This document shows, in pieces, positions 1 through 12,000 of a stretch of 64,000 bases of DNA. The notes beneath the pieces were generated by a model that was not told the origin of the DNA, ran no database searches, and saw only the letters and a program-made list of their open reading frames with translations. The stretch comes from Macrostomum hystrix. Taxonomy: Eukaryota > Platyhelminthes > Macrostomidae. Where the stretch lies: the NCBI GenBank assembly GCA_950097015.1, contig CATNEN010000001.1:19286501-19350500 (forward strand), in the 5' to 3' direction. Positions within the stretch are counted from its first letter, which is position 1. Each line of letters begins with the position of its first letter. The translations under genes and the position numbers were made by a program.

Positions 1-3000
1 CAGATTTGTAGGCTAATGAGCATTCATTAGTGTGAGGTCATGAGCACAGATTTGTAGGCTAATGAGCATTCATTAGTGTGAGGTCATGATCACAGATTTG
101 TAGGCTAATGAGCATTCATTAGTGTGAGGTCATGATCACAGATTTGTAGGCTAATCAGCATTCATTAGTGTGAGGTCATGATCACAGATTTGTAGGCTAA
201 TGAGCATTCATTAGTGTGAGGTCATGAGCACAGATTTGTAGGCTAATGAGCATTCATTAGTGTGAGGTCATGAGCACAGATTTGTAGGCTAATGAGCATT
301 CATTAGTGTGAGGTCATGAGCACAGATTTGTAGGCTAATGAGCATTCATTAGTGTGAGGTCATGAGCACAGATTTGTAGGCTAATGAGCATTCATTAGTG
401 TGAGGTCATTAGCACAGATTTGTAGGCTAATGAGCATTCATTAGTGTGAGGTCATGAGCACAGATTTGTAGGCTAATCAGCATTCATTAGTGTGAGGTCA
501 TGATCACAGATTTGTAGGCTAATGAGCATTCATTAGTGTGAGGTCATGAGCACAGATTTGTAGGCTAATGAGCATTCATTAGTGTGAGGTCATGATCACA
601 GATTTGTAGGCTAATGAGCATTCATTAGTGTGAGGTCATGAGCACAGATTTGTAGGCTAATCAGCATTCATTAGTGTGAGGTCATGAGCACAGATTTGTA
701 GGCTAATGAGCATTCATTAGTGTGAGGTCATGAGCACAGATTTGTAGGCTAATCAGCATTCATTAGTGTGAGGTCATGAGCACAGATTTGTAGGCTAATG
801 AGCATTCATTAGTGTGAGGTCATGAGCACAGATTTGTAGGCTAATGAGCATTCATTAGTGTGAGGTCATGAGCACAGATTTGTAGGCTAATCAGCATTCA
901 TTAGTGTGAGGTCATGAGCACAGATTTGTAGGCTAATGAGCATTCATTAGTGTGAGGTCATGAGCACAGATTTGTAGGCTAATCAGCATTCATTAGTGTG
1001 AGGTCATGAGCACAGATTTGTAGGCTAATGAGCATTCATTAGTGTGAGGTCATGAGCACAGATTTGTAGGCTAATCAGCATTCATTAGTGTGAGGTCATG
1101 AGCACAGATTTGTAGGCTAATGAGCATTCATTAGTGTGAGGTCATGAGCACAGATTTGTAGGCTAATGAGCATTCATTAGTGTGAGGTCATGAGCACAGA
1201 TTTGTAGGCTAATGAGCATTCATTAGTGTGAGGTCATGAGCACAGATTTGTAGGCTAATGAGCATTCATTAGTGTGAGGTCATGAGCACAGATTTGTAGG
1301 CTAATGAGCATTCATTAGTGTGAGGTCATGAGCACAGATTTGTAGGCTAATCAGCATTCATTAGTGTGAGGTCATGAGCACAGATTTGTAGGCTAATGAG
1401 CATTCATTAGTGTGAGGTCATGAGCACAGATTTGTAGGCTAATGAGCATTCATTAGTGTGAGGTCATGAGCACAGATTTGTAGGCTAATCAGCATTCATT
1501 AGTGTGAGGTCATGAGCACAGATTTGTAGGCTAATCAGCATTCATTAGTGTGAGGTCATGAGCACAGATTTGTAGGCTAATGAGCATTCATTAGTGTGAG
1601 GTCATGAGCACAGATTTGTAGGCTAATGAGCATTCATTAGTGTGAGGTCATGAGCACAGATTTGTAGGCTAATGAGCATTCATTAGTGTGAGGTCATGAG
1701 CACAGATTTGTAGGCTAATGAGCATTCATTAGTGTGAGGTCATGAGCACAGATTTGTAGGCTAATGAGCATTCATTAGTGTGAGGTCATGATCTCAGATT
1801 TGTAGGCTAATGAGCATTCATTAGTGTGAGGTCATGAGCACAGATTTGTAGGCTAATGAGCATTCATTAGTGTGAGGTCATGATCTCAGATTTGTAGGCT
1901 AATCAGCATTCATTAGTGTGAGGTCATGATCACAGATTTGTAGGCTAATGAGCATTCATTAGTGTGAGGTCATGATCACAGATTTGTAGGCTAATCAGCA
2001 TTCATTAGTGTGAGGTCATGATCACAGATTTGTAGGCTAATGAGCATTCATTAGTGTGAGGTCATGAGCACAGATTTGTAGGCTAATGAGCATTCATTAG
2101 TGTGAGGTCATGAGCACAGATTTGTAGGCTAATGAGCATTCATTAGTGTGAGGTCATGAGCACAGATTTGTAGGCTAATGAGCATTCATTAGTGTGAGGT
2201 CATGAGCACAGATTTGTAGGCTAATGAGCATTCATTAGTGTGAGGTCATTAGCACAGATTTGTAGGCTAATGAGCATTCATTAGTGTGAGGTCATGAGCA
2301 CAGATTTGTAGGCTAATCAGCATTCATTAGTGTGAGGTCATGATCACAGATTTGTAGGCTAATGAGCATTCATTAGTGTGAGGTCATGAGCACAGATTTG
2401 TAGGCTAATGAGCATTCATTAGTGTGAGGTCATGAGCACAGATTTGTAGGCTAATGAGCATTCATTAGTGTGAGGTCATGAGCACAGATTTGTAGGCTAA
2501 TGAGCATTCATTAGTGTGAGGTCATGAGCACAGATTTGTAGGCTAATGAGCATTCATTAGTGTGAGGTCATGAGCACAGATTTGTAGGCTAATCAGCATT
2601 CATTAGTGTGAGGTCATGATCACAGATTTGTAGGCTAATGAGCATTCATTAGTGTGAGGTCATGAGCACAGATTTGTAGGCTAATCAGCATTCATTAGTG
2701 TGAGGTCATGAGCACAGATTTGTAGGCTAATGAGCATTCATTAGTGTGAGGTCATGATCTCAGATTTGTAGGCTAATGAGCATTCATTAGTGTGAGGTCA
2801 TGAGCACAGATTTGTAGGCTAATGAGCATTCATTAGTGTGAGGTCATGAGCACAGATTTGTAGGCTAATGAGCATTCATTAGTGTGAGGTCATGAGCACA
2901 GATTTGTAGGCTAATGAGCATTCATTAGTGTGAGGTCATGAGCACAGATTTGTAGGCTAATGAGCATTCATTAGTGTGAGGTCATGAGCACAGATTTGTA

Positions 3001-4635
3001 GGCTAATCAGCATTCATTAGTGTGAGGTCATGAGCACAGATTTGTAGGCTAATGAGCATTCATTAGTGTGAGGTCATGAGCACAGATTTGTAGGCTAATC
3101 AGCATTCATTAGTGTGAGGTCATGAGCACAGATTTGTAGGCTAATCAGCATTCATTAGTGTGAGGTCATGAGCACAGATTTGTAGGCTAATGAGCATTCA
3201 TTAGTGTGAGGTCATGATCACAGATTTGTAGGCTAATGAGCATTCATTAGTGTGAGGTCATGAGCACAGATTTGTAGGCTAATCAGCATTCATTAGTGTG
3301 AGGTCATGAGCACAGATTTGTAGGCTAATGAGCATTCATTAGTGTGAGGTCATGAGCACAGATTTGTAGGCTAATCAGCATTCATTAGTGTGAGGTCATG
3401 AGCACAGATTTGTAGGCTAATGAGCATTCATTAGTGTGAGGTCATGAGCACAGATTTGTAGGCTAATGAGCATTCATTAGTGTGAGGTCATGAGCACAGA
3501 TTTGTAGGCTAATCAGCATTCATTAGTGTGAGGTCATGAGCACAGATTTGTAGGCTAATGAGCATTCATTAGTGTGAGGTCATGAGCACAGATTTGTAGG
3601 CTAATCAGCATTCATTAGTGTGAGGTCATGAGCACAGATTTGTAGGCTAATGAGCATTCATTAGTGTGAGGTCATGAGCACAGATTTGTAGGCTAATGAG
3701 CATTCATTAGTGTGAGGTCATGAGCACAGATTTGTAGGCTAATGAGCATTCATTAGTGTGAGGTCATGAGCACAGATTTGTAGGCTAATGAGCATTCATT
3801 AGTGTGAGGTCATGAGCACAGATTTGTAGGCTAATCAGCATTCATTAGTGTGAGGTCATGAGCACAGATTTGTAGGCTAATGAGCATTCATTAGTGTGAG
3901 GTCATGAGCACAGATTTGTAGGCTAATCAGCATTCATTAGTGTGAGGTCATGAGCACAGATTTGTAGGCTAATCAGCATTCATTAGTGTGAGGTCATGAG
4001 CACAGATTTGTAGGCTAATGAGCATTCATTAGTGTGAGGTCATGAGCACAGATTTGTAGGCTAATGAGCATTCATTAGTGTGAGGTCATGAGCACAGATT
4101 TGTAGGCTAATCAGCATTCATTAGTGTGAGGTCATGAGCACAGATTTGTAGGCTAATCAGCATTCATTAGTGTGAGGTCATGAGCACAGATTTGTAGGCT
4201 AATCAGCATTCATTAGTGTGAGGTCATGAGCACAGATTTGTAGGCTAATGAGCATTCATTAGTGTGAGGTCATGAGCACAGATTTGTAGGCTAATGAGCA
4301 TTCATTAGTGTGAGGTCATGAGCACAGATTTGTAGGCTAATGAGCATTCATTAGTGTGAGGTCATGAGCACAGATTTGTAGGCTAATGAGCATTCATTAG
4401 TGTGAGGTCATGAGCACAGATTTGTAGGCTAATGAGCATTCATTAGTGTGAGGTCATGAGCACAGATTTGTAGGCTAATCAGCATTCATTAGTGTGAGGT
4501 CATGAGCACAGATTTGTAGGCTAATGAGCATTCATTAGTGTGAGGTCATGAGCACAGATTTGTAGGCTAATGAGCATTCATTAGTGTGAGGTCATGAGCA
4601 CAGATTTGTAGGCTAATGAGCATTCATTAGTGTGA
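1..4635. repeat. 46-bp satellite array, about 100 copies
   Basis: A head-to-tail array with a constant 46-bp period fills the start of the window and is cut by the window edge, so its true length is unknown. Units differ at two places: TAATGAGCAT versus TAATCAGCAT, and the linker GAGCAC versus GATCAC, GATCTC or TAGCAC. The G version contains TAATGAGCATTCATTA, a perfect 6-bp inverted repeat with a 4-nt loop. There are no unique spacers. The array stops where the GTGAGGTC word is replaced by GTGACATG near 4635. Confidence 0.97.
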
Positions 4636-5280
4636 CATGTGATTTTTTAATTAAGAAGTTAATTCCAAATGAATTCCTTTCTGTCTCTGAATCCACATAA
4701 CGCTATTTTAGTTTTATCAAATGTTCTGCTGATGGAATTGATGCATCGATAATGTGCCCTTGATTATTTGTTAGGTAAGCACAATTAATTAGTCCAATTA
4801 ATAGCGCATTTTTTGTCTTTAACTAAATAAATAAAAAAAATGAAATGTGAACTGACTACTTATCGAATTAACCTTCAAGTAGTATACATTGCGTAATAAA
4901 ATAATTTACTCAAGTTAAGTGATTTGATTTCTGCTGTCTAGCTTTTCATGTTTTACCTTTATTAAATCAACAAAAAAGCATGTTCATTTTAAACGCTTGC
5001 CTCTGTCAGTTTTCCCTTCGGTGTCTACTTATTTTGTCAGTAGTATTCGAAGCGTACGTTAATTATTTTTGTCTAAATTCTTGCCTGTCTGTCGCGCGCT
5101 GTTTTTTAGTTATTTTTCGTATATTTTCTGTTAGGCGAGGAACTGTTAAATTGGCAAGTTTTGAAGGAAGAAAATTCGAAGTGGAATCATGAATGTGTGT
5201 TCCATGTTTATTTCTTCTTTGTTTAGCTACTACTTTGCATCTACTTTATGAAGCTTTAATCGTGACCTTAATTTGGGATG
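4636..5280. other. AT-rich spacer without a supported gene
   Basis: AT-rich unique sequence between the satellite and the minisatellite upstream of FOCAD. The only open frame (4980-5192, 70 codons) has no recognisable domain and no splice or start context, so I do not call it a gene. Confidence 0.6.
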
Positions 5281-6058
5281 CTGCTTAGGAGGGATTTTAC
5301 TGAAATGGGATAGGGATTTTACTGAAGTGGGATAGGGATTTTACTGAAGTGGGATTTCATATGGTAGGGATTTTATTGAAGTGGGATTTCATATATAATG
5401 GATTTTATTGAAGTGGGATTTCATATAGTAGGGATTTTATTGAAGTGGGATTTCATATATAAGGTATTTTATTGAAGTGGGATTTCATATAGTAGGGATT
5501 TTATTGATGTGGGATTTCATATATAAGGGATTTTATTGAAGTGGGATTTCATATAGTAGGGATTTTATTGATGTGGGATTTCATATCGTAGGGATTTTAT
5601 TGACGTGGGATTTCATATAGTAGGGATTTTATATACACGTAGGAGGGGTTTTAATAAAATGGGATTTCATATAGTAGGGATTTTATTGAAGTGGGATTTC
5701 ATATATAAGGGATTTTATTGAAGTGGGATTTCATATATAAGGGATTTTATTGAAGTGGGATTTCATATAGTAGGGATTTTATTGATGTGGGATTTCATAT
5801 ATAAGGGATTTTATTAAAGTGGGATTTCATATGGTACGGATTTTATTGATGTGGGATTTCATATTGTAGGAATTTTGTTGAAATGGGATTTCTTATGGGG
5901 ATATTATTAAAGTGGGATTTCATAAAGGGATTTTATTAAAGTAGGAATTTATATTATTGGGATATTATTAAAGTGGGATTTCATATGGTAGGGATTTTTT
6001 AAGTGGATTTCATATGCTAGGGATTTTATTGAAGTAGGATTTCATATGGTAGGGATTT
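5281..6058. repeat. 31-32 bp minisatellite upstream of FOCAD
   Basis: Imperfect tandem copies built on GGGATTTTATTGAAGTGGG followed by ATTTCATATAGTA. The array runs almost to the AG acceptor at 6083-6084 that precedes the FOCAD start codon. It therefore lies either in a 5' UTR intron or in an outron removed by trans-splicing. Confidence 0.9.
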
Positions 6059-6068
6059 ACCCCACCAG

Positions 6069-6089
6069 TGCTCGGGCATTGCAGCCGCA
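6069..6089 (+). promoter_or_regulatory. Splice acceptor just upstream of FOCAD ATG
   Basis: The sequence GGGCATTGCAG ends at 6084, and only five bases (CCGCA) separate this AG from the ATG at 6090. Such a short leader fits a spliced-leader trans-splice acceptor or a 5' UTR intron. The sequence alone cannot tell these apart. Confidence 0.45.
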
Positions 6090-9000
6090 ATGGACTACTC
6101 AGACGAATTGTCCAATCTAAAGAAGATTGAAGCCCAGCTGCGCGCTTCAATAGCAGCTCACCTGGGCCCTGGGGGAGTGGTCACTCCGGACAATAAACAG
6201 AGACTGCCCGGCTGGGAGAAGCTGTTCGAATTGTTGACTCACGAGTCTCCGTGCGTGTCCGTGCCAGCTTGCCGAGTTTGCCTAGGACTTTATGAGGCCA
6301 ATAAATTATCTTTTAGTTTCCTGCTGCAGGCATCGTTGAGCTATGCCGCCTCAGTCACAGACTTCTTCGGATTGACTCTGCTTGCTGTTGAACTGGACAT
6401 CCGGGTGGCAACTGCTGCTGCTGCTGCTGCTGCTTCTGCTAGTCTATCTAAACAGGAAAGAAAAGAGGAGACTGCCTTGCTTCAACTGGCTAGGTGAGTG
6501 GCTTTGGTATAGTCCATGATCTTGAAAACGAGGTTCTTATAATGTCCTGGGTGAGATTCTCATAATCTCCCGTGTGAGATTCCCTTAATCTCCTAGGTGA
6601 GATTCTCTTAATCTCCTGGGTGAGATTCTCATAATCTCCTGTGTGAGATTCTCTTAATCTCCTAGGTGAGATTCTCATAATCTCCTAGGTGAGATTCTCA
6701 TAATCTCCTGGGTAAGATTCTCGTTATCTCCTGGGTGAGATTCTCATAGTCTCCTGGGTGAGGTTCTCAAAATTACGTGGGTGAGATTTTCATAATCTCC
6801 TAAAGTAAAGTGGCTCTATTCTCCCCAAAACCATCCTTAATCCTCAGGCGCAACAGATGCAGCCTTCATCAGCTGGTGCAGGCGGTCGCTTGCTATCACC
6901 ATAGCAACGCTATGGCAACGCCAGCGAGTCAACATCAGAGTATATTATTAAAAACGCACTGGGACTTTTTCACCTACTGTCTGACCGATTTAAATAGGCC
7001 GGGCTCCTCTCTGGCCATTCGGTTGGACATTGTTGACTTGTTGCGCGATTTGGACACAATATCTGATACTCAGTACGATTTGCTTAGCAACGCCCTAGCA
7101 ACCATTGTTGAACAGCGCCCAAAATACGCGGATACACTGGCCTACGTGTGGCGCCTCATTGAACGACTGCATAGTGGCTGGCGTCCTGATAAGCTCACAC
7201 TTTGTCGGCAATTCTCCCTATTAATCCCATGCGTTGACTGCCTGGTTCTCAGCGTCTCCACTGGCGCCCGGGTCCCTGCTCACGCATTCAAATTTCTCAT
7301 CGGACGCCTAGCCAATGATGGGCTAGGCGTGGTTGCTAGGCGGTTGCTAGGCGCTCACCTGTTGCTAGCCGCTGCTAGTTTAATACTAACTGGCTGGCAG
7401 GTTGCTTACCCTAAACAGCTGTGGGATCTGCTGGATTTGGCCATAGACAGTGCGCCCAGAGCATGGCTAGTTGGCCATTTGTACCTTCCGCTGCTTGGCT
7501 GCCTGTGCGTAGCCGGTGTGCACTGCGATGGCTATGGTAGGTGCAACTGCCTCTGTTGGTCTCCCATTCATTTGAAAAATTTGGAATCAACTATAGAAAG
7601 TATTGAAACCATGGCTAAGACTATGTACAGCAGCCCAGTCCATGGACTTTCGTGTGAAAGTCCACCATATAGATCTAAATTTTCCGCGCTTTACGATGAA
7701 GCAAGTTTCAAAGCCGTCCGACGTCAGCATCGTCCAGATATTCAGCGATTTTTGTAGAACAACCTGCTGACAGTTCAATAATCTGATGAGTCCATCTAGG
7801 GTTCTTTGTTCTCAGCATCCCAGGCACCAGGATCCGCTTTGTCACCGTCTGAAGCATCGGTGGCTACCGTCGGGATCTTCAACAAGAGTACCCGATCAGC
7901 ATCTAATAGTAGGCAGTTTTTTAAGGTGTTGACGGTCGCCACCGATGCTCCAGACGGTGATAAAGGGGATCCTAGTGTCTGGGATGCTGAGAACAAAGGT
8001 CCCATAGGTAAACAAAGGTGACATAGTTTGTGGAGCCGACTAATAATAATAATTGCAGGAGGGCTGCGGGCAATGGCACATCATTTGGTGACACTGGACC
8101 CGCAGCCAGCGAGCAGGCAATTCTGCCCATTCCGCTGACTCCTGAGCACACACGCACACAGATACCGCACGCAGGCACACGCTCACACAGGTGTGTACAT
8201 CTGCCCTGACTTCCCCATCGTCAGGCAGTGTACACTCTCACTGTGCCTTGCAGGTTGGACCTCAAGGGCGTAAATTTCACGACAAGTCCCCAAGCCTTCA
8301 TAAATGTGGCCTCGCCGTGGAATCGAGCTTAGGGACCTTGGTGTGAGAGGCAAACACGTTAACCGCTCTGCCTCTGTGAGTGGGGCCGACTTGGTTCCAT
8401 GATGAAGTTTTGTGAGCACAAATACTATTCCTATATTTGTAGTTGTTGACACCAGACTGAGACACGATGCCGATGTTTTGTGATTTTTACCCCCCTGTTC
8501 CGGGTTTTCATGGCGATTGCTTGAATATTTTGGGAGTGGTCTTTCTACTGTCAAACGCATATCGAATGCCGCATCTTCAACTACCTATGCAGAAGCTAGC
8601 AGTGCAGCCCGGCACCTGCTCGAAGATAAGCTTTGTTCATCAAAGTCTCCGCTGTCAGATCCGCCTCCAGCAGACGATCTGGCCAAGATTGCCGACTCGG
8701 TGCTGGCCAATTCGCACAGTTTCTCAGGCGCCGCATCTCAGTTGGCTGTTGTCCGGCTGATCAGGGACCTGTCTAAAATTGACACCGAATCGCGCGCCAA
8801 ACCGTTGCAATTTCGTCGCAAATGTGACAGAATCTGGGCATCGACGGAGGCACAGACTGGCAAGCTGACTCTGCTGCGGCCTGAGCTCAGTCGCCTGGCT
8901 CCCCTGATCAGCCAGCTGCTGTGGCCAGCCGGATCTGTTGAAGCCTATCGACTGGCTCTGAGCAGCACCCTGACCAGCCTGGTTGAGCTGAGTCGCAGCC

Positions 9001-12000
9001 AGCGACAGCTGCAGTCGCTTCCTCTGGCCCTGCTGCTGCACCAGCTGCGATGGCATGGACAGCCGCGACTGCTGGCCATCGGCCTGGACTCACTCGGCAG
9101 CTGTCTGGCTGGCAGTCCGGCGGCTGCGGCTGCAATGCGAGCCTGCGAAAGACTGGCTGGCAGCTCGCCGGCTGCCGCATATCCCAGGTGCGCCTTGCAG
9201 TGACCTTGAAGGTCGGGGGGTTCGATTCCCGACTTCCACTCCGACTGAAACAATTTGTGTCCTTTAGCTTATCAATTTAGCCAACTGGAAAATGGGTAGC
9301 AGCATTAGCTGGGGTAATTGACAGGTGTCACCAGTTAATTACTTATTTTATTTAAGTTTACATAAACGATCAAGCTACTTACCTAGGCTACTAACTTACC
9401 TAAATTAGCTAGCACTTACCACTCACGCGCATAGATGGTAATAAAGCTGGCAATCTAATTACCAAAACTACTAACCGAGCAATCTACCTTGACTTACCTA
9501 CGGGCGGATAAGGGGCGGATAATGATCAGAGGGGCGGATAATGGGCATAAGGGGCGGATAATGAGCATATAGGGTGGATAATGAGCAGATAGGGTGGATA
9601 ATGAGCAGATAGGGCGGATAATGAGCAGATAGGGTGTATAATGAGCAGATAGGGTGGATAATGAGCAGATAGGGTGGATAATGAGCAGAGTGGCGGATAA
9701 TGAGCCGAAGGGGCGGAAAATGAGCTGAGGGGTGGATAATGAACTCAGGGGGCGGATAGTGAGCGGAGGGGGCGGATAATGAGCCGAAGGGGCGGAAAAT
9801 GAGCGGAGGGGGCGGAAAATGAGCTGAGGGGGGCGGAAAATGAGCTGAGGCGGCGGAAAATGAGGTGAGGTGGTGGATAATGAGCTGAGGGAGTGGAAAA
9901 TGAACTCAGGGGGCGGATAATGAGCTCAGGGGCGGACAATGGACGGAGTGGGCGGATGATTAGCGGATGGGGCCCATTTAACCTACCAACCTAACTAACC
10001 TATCCCACCCAGCCTGCTCCGGTCCGCCGTTCGCCTGTGGGAGCTGGACGATCGGTTGTTTCCTCAGCTGGAGGCCATCCTGGCCATGCGGCCAAGGTCG
10101 GACGCGGCCGTGAGTCGGCAGCTGAACTTGGCTCGGCATCGGGCCTACATTCGCCTGGCCGAGCTGTCGCCCAGTCAGCGGGCCGTTGTCTACCTGGAGG
10201 TCGCATTTCTGACGGCCACGGATGCCAACTCGCCAGAAGAGCTGGCCGTGCTGGCCATCGAATTCATTCGACTGCTGGTACTGGCTAGAGAGCTGGAGCT
10301 GCAGTCCACTCTGGAGAGGCTGCACGAATCCCTGCCACTGCCGCTGCTGCAGAGGCGGCCAAAACTCTTAGGCGCCCTGTGCCAACTCACCGCTGCTGCT
10401 GGCCATGTGCGACTCGAGACTGAGCAGTATCAGGTGCGCTAACTACCGGTTTGCCTGCCTACCTGTCTATCTGACTACCTGCCTCTTTACTCAACTAACT
10501 ACTTTTCTTCTCCACTACCTACTTGTCTACTTAAGTAACTACCTGTCTACTCACCAACTCACCTATCTCCCCTACCTCATGCATGACTACTTCACTACCT
10601 ACCTGTCTACCTCACTAATTACCTGTCTACCAAACTACCTACCTGTCTACCAAACTACTTACCTGTCTACCAAACTACTTACCTGTCTACCAAACTGCCT
10701 ACCTGTCTACCAAACTACCTACCTGTCTACCAAACTACCACCCTGTCTACTCAACAAACTACCTGTCTACTTCAGTATCTACCTGTCTACACCACTGCCT
10801 ACCTGTCTACTCCAATACCTACTTGTCTCCTCAACTAACTACCTGTCTACTCAACCACCAACCTGTCTACCAAACTTCCTACTAATCTACCCCACTACCT
10901 GCCTGTCTACTCAACTACCTACCTGTTTACCCGACTATCTCGCCTGTGTACCTGCTTACCCGCACGTTAGTAACTCTGTTACTCGATGCTGACCATCAGG
11001 CCTTCATATTCGAGCGAGTCGGCTGGCTGTGGGATCTGGTAGCCGAGTCGCTTGATCGGTCCATCAGCTGCGCCGCTCTGGCAGCCCTCGGCAGCTTCCG
11101 ATTGGACGATTTCCGACCAATCCTAAAGGTGCTGATTCTCTGCGGCCCGCTGCCTGCGGGAATCGCTCTGACCAATGCCGCGGATGAGACGGAGAGCGAG
11201 GAGAATGGCGAGGCCGACAAACAGCAGCAGCAGCAGCTACAGGTGTTGCCAGGTCAGTTAAACCAATGCATGCAGGATTGTTCCAGTAGGATTTGGAAGT
11301 CGAGAATCGAACCCCTGACCTTCCTTCAAATAGCGAGTCACACACACACCAACCCGGCTAATCTTCCAGGCGCCGTGTGGATTAAAATCGCTTCAAACTT
11401 CCTCGCCAATCGATCTGAGCACTCCAGCGCCCTGGCCTTCCTATCTGGCCTGGCAGTGAAGGAGCTGGCGGCCATGCCTCATCACTATGCTCAGCCTCCC
11501 CGCTCGGCAGACCCGGCCAGCCGCAGCGCCAGTCAGTTGGTCCGCCAGCTTCCCGGCCAAGTTCAGGCTCGATTGAAGCAGGCAGACACGGATCCGGACA
11601 CTGTCATGGACCTGTGCGATGCGCACCTCAGACTGTGCCGCCAACCCACCCTGTCCGACCTTCGGCTACTCATCGTTGAAAGTCGTCGGCTTATGTCAGA
11701 CCGGCAGCTCTCCCAGCGTCGACAATGCTGGCAGTGGCAGGCTCTGCTTGGCCTTGTGGAGTCGTGGACAGACTTTGCCTGCCGGCTGCTGACCTCCCAG
11801 CAGGCTGCTGAAGGGGGTTCTAGCCATAGACAGCAGCAGCCGGCTGCGGTCTCGGAGGCTGCCTGGACTCGCTACGCCGAGACTGCGATTTCGGCGACCG
11901 TTAAAAATAGCGCGGAACAGTCTGGCGTTTCCCGCAGCGGCAACGCCGCCTTCCCACTCGCCCTGACCGGCTTGGCTGCCGCCCTGACTGCGGACAAGCA

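Noticed and set aside
1-4635. CRISPR-like repeat array
   Set aside because: The 46-bp units are contiguous without unique spacers and the window is animal DNA, so this is a satellite.
4980-5192. 70-codon frame in the spacer before FOCAD
   Set aside because: AT-rich, hydrophobic by composition, without splice, start or domain support.
8059-8189. Extra FOCAD exon after acceptor AATTGCAG
   Set aside because: In the required phase it hits a stop before any donor, its 3' part overlaps a dispersed repeat, and splicing 7536 to 8593 is in frame and matches the human protein order better.
9194-9270. tRNA gene
   Set aside because: A good B-box is present but no acceptor stem, D-arm or anticodon arm can be folded; the segment recurs antisense at 11273-11350 as a repeat.
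10405-10992. 195-codon plus-strand frame
   Set aside because: It runs through a 20-bp pyrimidine minisatellite in FOCAD intron 4; the phase-matched exons skip it.
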